Origin: an uncultured bacterium
GTDB lineage: Bacteria > Eisenbacteria > RBG-16-71-46 > CAIMUX01
Direction: 5' to 3'
DNA length: 8,903 nt
NCBI GenBank assembly: GCA_946886185.1
Contig: CAMPIC010000082.1
Span: 1-8,903 of the forward strand
Under the pieces are notes generated by a model. It ran no database searches, was not told the origin of the DNA, and saw nothing but the letters and a program-made list of their open reading frames with translations. Within the stretch, counting starts at the first letter, position 1; the number at the start of each line of letters is the position of its first letter. Positions 6,995 through 8,903 of this stretch are shown here, in pieces. The position numbers were made by a program, and so were the translations under genes.

Positions 6995-7300
6995 CTATGG
7001 TTCGGGATGCACCGGCGTGGAGGCATCTGTTCCCACGACCGTGGTCCACGGACGGATTCGCCATGCCGTGACCAGCCCGTTCTTCACGTAAGGATCCGCG
7101 GCCACGAACCGCTCTACCACTTCTGGAGAGTCGCACTCGAAAAGCAGAACCGCGCCATCGACCGGTTCCGCCAGCGCGCCGCCCAAAATCAGCTCCCCGT
7201 CTTGCACCGCTCGCCAGGCCAGCGCGAGGTGCTCGCTGCGATATTGGGCGCGGCGTCCCAGATACTCCGGAGCGGTGTCGTAGAACAACAGGTAGTGCAT
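6995..7300 (-). CDS. YciI-like protein
   Basis: Encodes 101 residues of the YciI/YCII family, small dimeric alpha-beta-barrel proteins related to muconolactone isomerase folds. The function is usually unknown and some members are proposed to be enzymes. It begins MHYLLFYD and carries the family His24 (RSEHLALA) and Asp69 (AADPYVKNGLV), the pair thought to form the active site. GELILGGALAEPVDGAVLLF (35-54) is the typical central block. The start at 7300 is supported by GGAGG (complement of 7306-7310), 5 bases upstream; a longer in-frame extension to 7549 has no family support and would run through the terminator of the next gene. The tail after about residue 88 (VVGTDASTPVHPEP) is polar and probably disordered. 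It is convergent with fumarylacetoacetase with no spacer, and no promoter is clear in 7311-7426. Confidence 0.88.
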   Translation of the reverse strand: MHYLLFYDTAPEYLGRRAQYRSEHLALAWRAVQDGELILGGALAEPVDGAVLLFECDSPEVVERFVAADPYVKNGLVTAWRIRPWTTVVGTDASTPVHPEP

Positions 7301-7426
7301 TGCTTCCTCCAGAACGTATGTCTCCCTCGGCACGTCACCTCTGCGAGGTCGTCTTCGCAGTCCCCTTCTCGCCCGGTGTTCGCGATCCGACCGGTCACGA
7401 TGCAGATTACATCCGGATCCTACGAA

Positions 7427-7460
7427 AAGCGCCGGTGAGGCAGTTACCTCACCGGCGCTT
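7427..7460 (-). terminator. Intrinsic terminator of the transglutaminase-like gene
   Basis: A perfect 14-pair inverted repeat (7427-7440 with 7447-7460) has a 6-base loop. Read on the minus strand, the stem runs directly into TTTTC (complement of 7424-7428), as expected for a terminator of the minus-strand gene ending at 7579. On the plus strand the stem is followed by CTGGTCC without a T-run, so it is probably one-directional. It separates the transglutaminase-like gene from the yciI-like gene. Confidence 0.85.
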
Positions 7461-7472
7461 CTGGTCCCTTCG

Positions 7473-7569
7473 GGCTCCCCGTGTCTCGAGCGCCGCTCGG
7501 CGCCCTCCGGTCCGACGACAGGGAGAGCAACCTCCGAAGGACGGCACACCGTGTCGCGAGCGCCGCGCG
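7473..7569. repeat. Direct repeat with a 70-base period
   Basis: 7473-7499 and 7543-7569 are identical at 23 of 27 positions; the core is CCGTGTCKCGAGCGCCGCKCG (K = T in the first copy, G in the second). The copies lie between the stop of the transglutaminase-like gene and its terminator, so both would be in its 3' untranslated RNA. No function is evident. They may be a small tandem duplication that has since diverged. Confidence 0.5.
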
Positions 7570-7578
7570 CTCGCTCCG

Positions 7579-8559
7579 CTATTCCCCTCCCGCCGGCTCC
7601 GGCGCGACGCCGTCCACGGAATAGGTCAGACTGCGCGACACCGACTCGAGCGGCTTTCCATCCACTTCGACGTACCCGCCCGACGGCAGGTAGTTGAGCG
7701 GAGCTCCCTTCATTCCGGGAAGCTTCACGTCCCGACCGCGCGAGAAGGTGATGCGATCCGCATCGAGTTGGCCGAAGAAGAACTCCGCCTTTTCCGGGAA
7801 TTTGTCCGCTTCGGAAATGTCGACCGGAACCCAGCCGCTCGCTTTCTCATCGTAGAACCAGGCCCAGCAGTGATAGCCGCCCACCTTTTTGATCTCTCCT
7901 CGTGGAGACGTCGGATTCCCCATATCGAAGAAGGTCGGCACGTTCTGGGCGCGCGAGAGGGACATGAAGAGCGAGTGGAAGTCGGTGCAATTGCCCTTGC
8001 GCACGTCGCACGCTCTCTCCGAGTCTCCTTTGCCCCAACCGGGCGCGACTTTGTCGTAGGTCATGAGATCGAGCACATAGTCGTAGCGCGCCCGATGCTC
8101 ATCAGGCAGCGAGTCGGCGATTGCGTGCATGCGCGGGCTGAGCGAAACGAGCGCTTCCTCGCGGAGATAGAGCTTCTCGTCCGCTTCTCCGAGCTTGGCG
8201 GGAACCGGCCCGTTCACCGGCAAACGATGCACCTTGGCAGAGAGGTCGATCGAGAAGTTGGTCGGGGGATCGGGCACGGTGACCTCGACCACCGTGTTGT
8301 GGTAGTCGGGATCCTCGACCAAGGTCCAGGCGTAGTCCGTGTGTACCTTCAGATCCTGCACCCTCTGCGCCGGAAGCTCTTGTGGGATCGCGATCCACAC
8401 CTTGGCTTCCCGGGACTGCGGAGGCACGTCTTTGACCTCCACCGTCCACTGCACATCGAAGTCGCGAGCTCCGTCGGCGGCGTGCGCGGTGGTGGCGGTC
8501 GCGATCGAAATCAGACCCAGGGCAGCGAGCCCCAATCGGCGCGCGTGAAACTCACGCAT
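7579..8559 (-). CDS. Secreted transglutaminase-like (papain-fold) protein
   Basis: Encodes 326 residues beginning MREFHARRLG, with a signal peptide: basic start, hydrophobic core 9-22, likely cut after AHA (25-27). It is therefore exported, probably to the periplasm. The mature N-terminal part (about 31-130) is beta-rich, with VQWTVEVKDVPPQSREAKVWIAIPQ (37-60), an architecture common in bacterial transglutaminase-like proteins. The catalytic module follows: Cys191 in RKGNCTDFHSLFMSL (187-201), His230 in GGYHCWAWFYD (227-237) and Asp247 in WVPVDISEAD (243-252). Together these form the Cys-His-Asp triad of the transglutaminase-like superfamily. Such proteins are cysteine proteases, peptide-modifying enzymes or of unknown role, so the reaction cannot be named. 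The end of the module and C-terminus (259-326) are again beta-rich. The start at 8559 has AGGAG (complement of 8567-8571) 7 bases upstream and fits the signal peptide; a longer frame to 8829 has no such support. Its own terminator lies downstream at 7460-7427. Confidence 0.88.
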   Translation of the reverse strand: MREFHARRLGLAALGLISIATATTAHAADGARDFDVQWTVEVKDVPPQSREAKVWIAIPQELPAQRVQDLKVHTDYAWTLVEDPDYHNTVVEVTVPDPPTNFSIDLSAKVHRLPVNGPVPAKLGEADEKLYLREEALVSLSPRMHAIADSLPDEHRARYDYVLDLMTYDKVAPGWGKGDSERACDVRKGNCTDFHSLFMSLSRAQNVPTFFDMGNPTSPRGEIKKVGGYHCWAWFYDEKASGWVPVDISEADKFPEKAEFFFGQLDADRITFSRGRDVKLPGMKGAPLNYLPSGGYVEVDGKPLESVSRSLTYSVDGVAPEPAGGE

Positions 8560-8600
8560 TCCTGCTCTCCTCTCAACGGACGGATACGACGCCCGTCGGG

Positions 8601-8616
8601 AGAGTGGGAACACTCT
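8601..8616. repeat. Short perfect hairpin with GGAA tetraloop
   Basis: AGAGTG (8601-8606) and CACTCT (8611-8616) form a 6-pair stem around GGAA on the plus strand; on the minus strand the loop reads TTCC. It lies about 42-57 bases ahead of the transglutaminase-like start codon, so it would be in the 5' leader or be an operator. Confidence 0.4.
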
Positions 8617-8645
8617 AGCCCCGGAAGCGACGAACCCGTCGGCTG

Positions 8646-8664
8646 CGCTCGATCCCGTCGAGCG
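8646..8664. repeat. Inverted repeat, 7-base arms
   Basis: CGCTCGA (8646-8652) and TCGAGCG (8658-8664) flank a 5-base spacer TCCCG. Size and symmetry would suit a dimeric repressor site, about 87 bases ahead of the transglutaminase-like start. No regulator gene is near enough to pair with it. Confidence 0.35.
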
Positions 8665-8740
8665 ATGGTTCGGTTCAAGGGCGATAGAACATGGCCGCTC
8701 CATTTGCGGTTCGTGACACCGGACCGTGGCGAGAACGGTA

Positions 8741-8795
8741 GCAGCGGGGCCCCTCCGGAGGCAACCTCGCCCCCGACGACGCTGGCCCCCGCTGC
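8741..8795. repeat. Long-range GC-rich inverted repeat enclosing a palindrome
   Basis: GCAGCGGGG (8741-8749) pairs perfectly with CCCCGCTGC (8787-8795); with one bulged base the stem extends to 11 pairs (8741-8751 with 8784-8795). The loop contains the 10-base perfect palindrome CCTCCGGAGG (8752-8761). No T-run follows on either strand, so it is not a standard terminator. Confidence 0.4.
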
Positions 8796-8903
8796 GAGCG
8801 CCGCCCCTGGGTTTAGGCGCACGGGGCAATCCGCAGGTCCCCGCGTCGTCGCCCGCTCGCCGAAGACACGCCCAGGGATATGCGTTCTCCGCCGCGCTCC
8901 TTT

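Larger units (their letters stand above)
8560..8903. other. Intergenic region upstream of the transglutaminase-like gene, no supported gene
   Basis: No convincing gene is seen in these 344 bases. It must hold the promoter of the minus-strand transglutaminase-like gene. One weak candidate is TTGAAC (complement near 8672-8677), but no good -10 box lies at the right distance. The stretch contains three inverted repeats (listed separately). A plus-strand frame from ATG 8665 stays open to the window edge but has no ribosome binding site and a Pro/Ser/Arg-rich translation typical of chance frames in GC-rich DNA. Confidence 0.5.

Noticed and set aside
7427..7460. Hairpin read as a terminator for fahA on the plus strand
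   Set aside because: On the plus strand no T-run follows the stem, and it lies more than 430 bases after the fahA stop.
7301..7549. N-terminal extension of the yciI-like protein
   Set aside because: It would cross the intrinsic terminator at 7427-7460 and add a region with no family similarity; MHYLLF at 7300 is the typical family start with GGAGG ahead.
8560..8829. N-terminal extension of the transglutaminase-like protein to 8829
   Set aside because: It would place about 90 low-complexity residues before a clear signal peptide; ATG 8559 has AGGAG at good spacing.
8665..8903. Plus-strand frame from ATG 8665 open to the window edge, possible divergent gene
   Set aside because: There is no ribosome binding site, the composition is Pro/Ser/Arg-rich, and the start lies next to the 8646-8664 inverted repeat. 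It cannot be excluded without sequence beyond the edge.
1..8903. CRISPR array, tRNA, insertion sequence or prophage
   Set aside because: No regularly spaced repeats, tRNA cloverleaf, transposase frame or terminal repeats were seen. The two-copy repeats found are too few and imperfect.

Overview
The window is a GC-rich bacterial chromosomal segment. High GC at third codon positions, clear AGGAG-type ribosome binding sites, frequent GTG/TTG starts and short intergenic gaps all support this. Two proteins carry Sec-type signal peptides. The gene set is housekeeping and catabolic: malate dehydrogenase, an acyl-CoA ligase, fumarylacetoacetase and a secreted transglutaminase-like protein. There is no phage, transposon, CRISPR, tRNA or rRNA signal. 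The style resembles poorly sampled GC-rich phyla such as Eisenbacteria, Gemmatimonadota or Acidobacteriota, but no marker gene fixes the taxonomy and this is a weak guess.

Layout, left to right. (1) 2-895 (+): 3' part of a protein with two cyclic-nucleotide-binding-like domains. (2) 896-1013: a leader in which an anti-Shine-Dalgarno element can pair in alternative ways, ahead of a TTG-started secreted protein (1014-1664, +) with a striking acidic, then Arg/Glu-rich, low-complexity insert. A strong intrinsic terminator follows (1709-1750). (3) A new transcription unit with a plausible promoter (1759-1787): malate dehydrogenase (1864-2847), a FadD-like AMP-dependent acyl-CoA ligase (2930-4618), an unrecognised conserved-looking protein started by GTG (4638-5603) and, after a 119-base gap holding a short duplicated element, fumarylacetoacetase (5723-6994). 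(4) On the minus strand, a YciI-like protein (7300-6995) whose stop codon directly abuts the fumarylacetoacetase stop; then an intrinsic terminator oriented for the minus strand (7460-7427), a 70-base-period direct repeat, and a secreted transglutaminase-like protein (8559-7579). (5) 8560-8903: no supported gene, but several inverted repeats.

How the genes may work together: fumarylacetoacetase, the last step of tyrosine/homogentisate breakdown, yields fumarate and acetoacetate. Fumarate passes through fumarase (not in this window) to malate, the substrate of malate dehydrogenase. Acetoacetate needs CoA activation before use, and a CoA ligase lies in the same strand run, although its sequence is of the fatty-acyl type. 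The unrecognised 321-residue protein sits between the ligase and fumarylacetoacetase and is the most attractive unknown here. I do not see evidence for a wholly new multi-gene system; the interesting points are this uncharacterised protein, the possible RNA switch before the TTG gene, and unusual residues in otherwise ordinary families.
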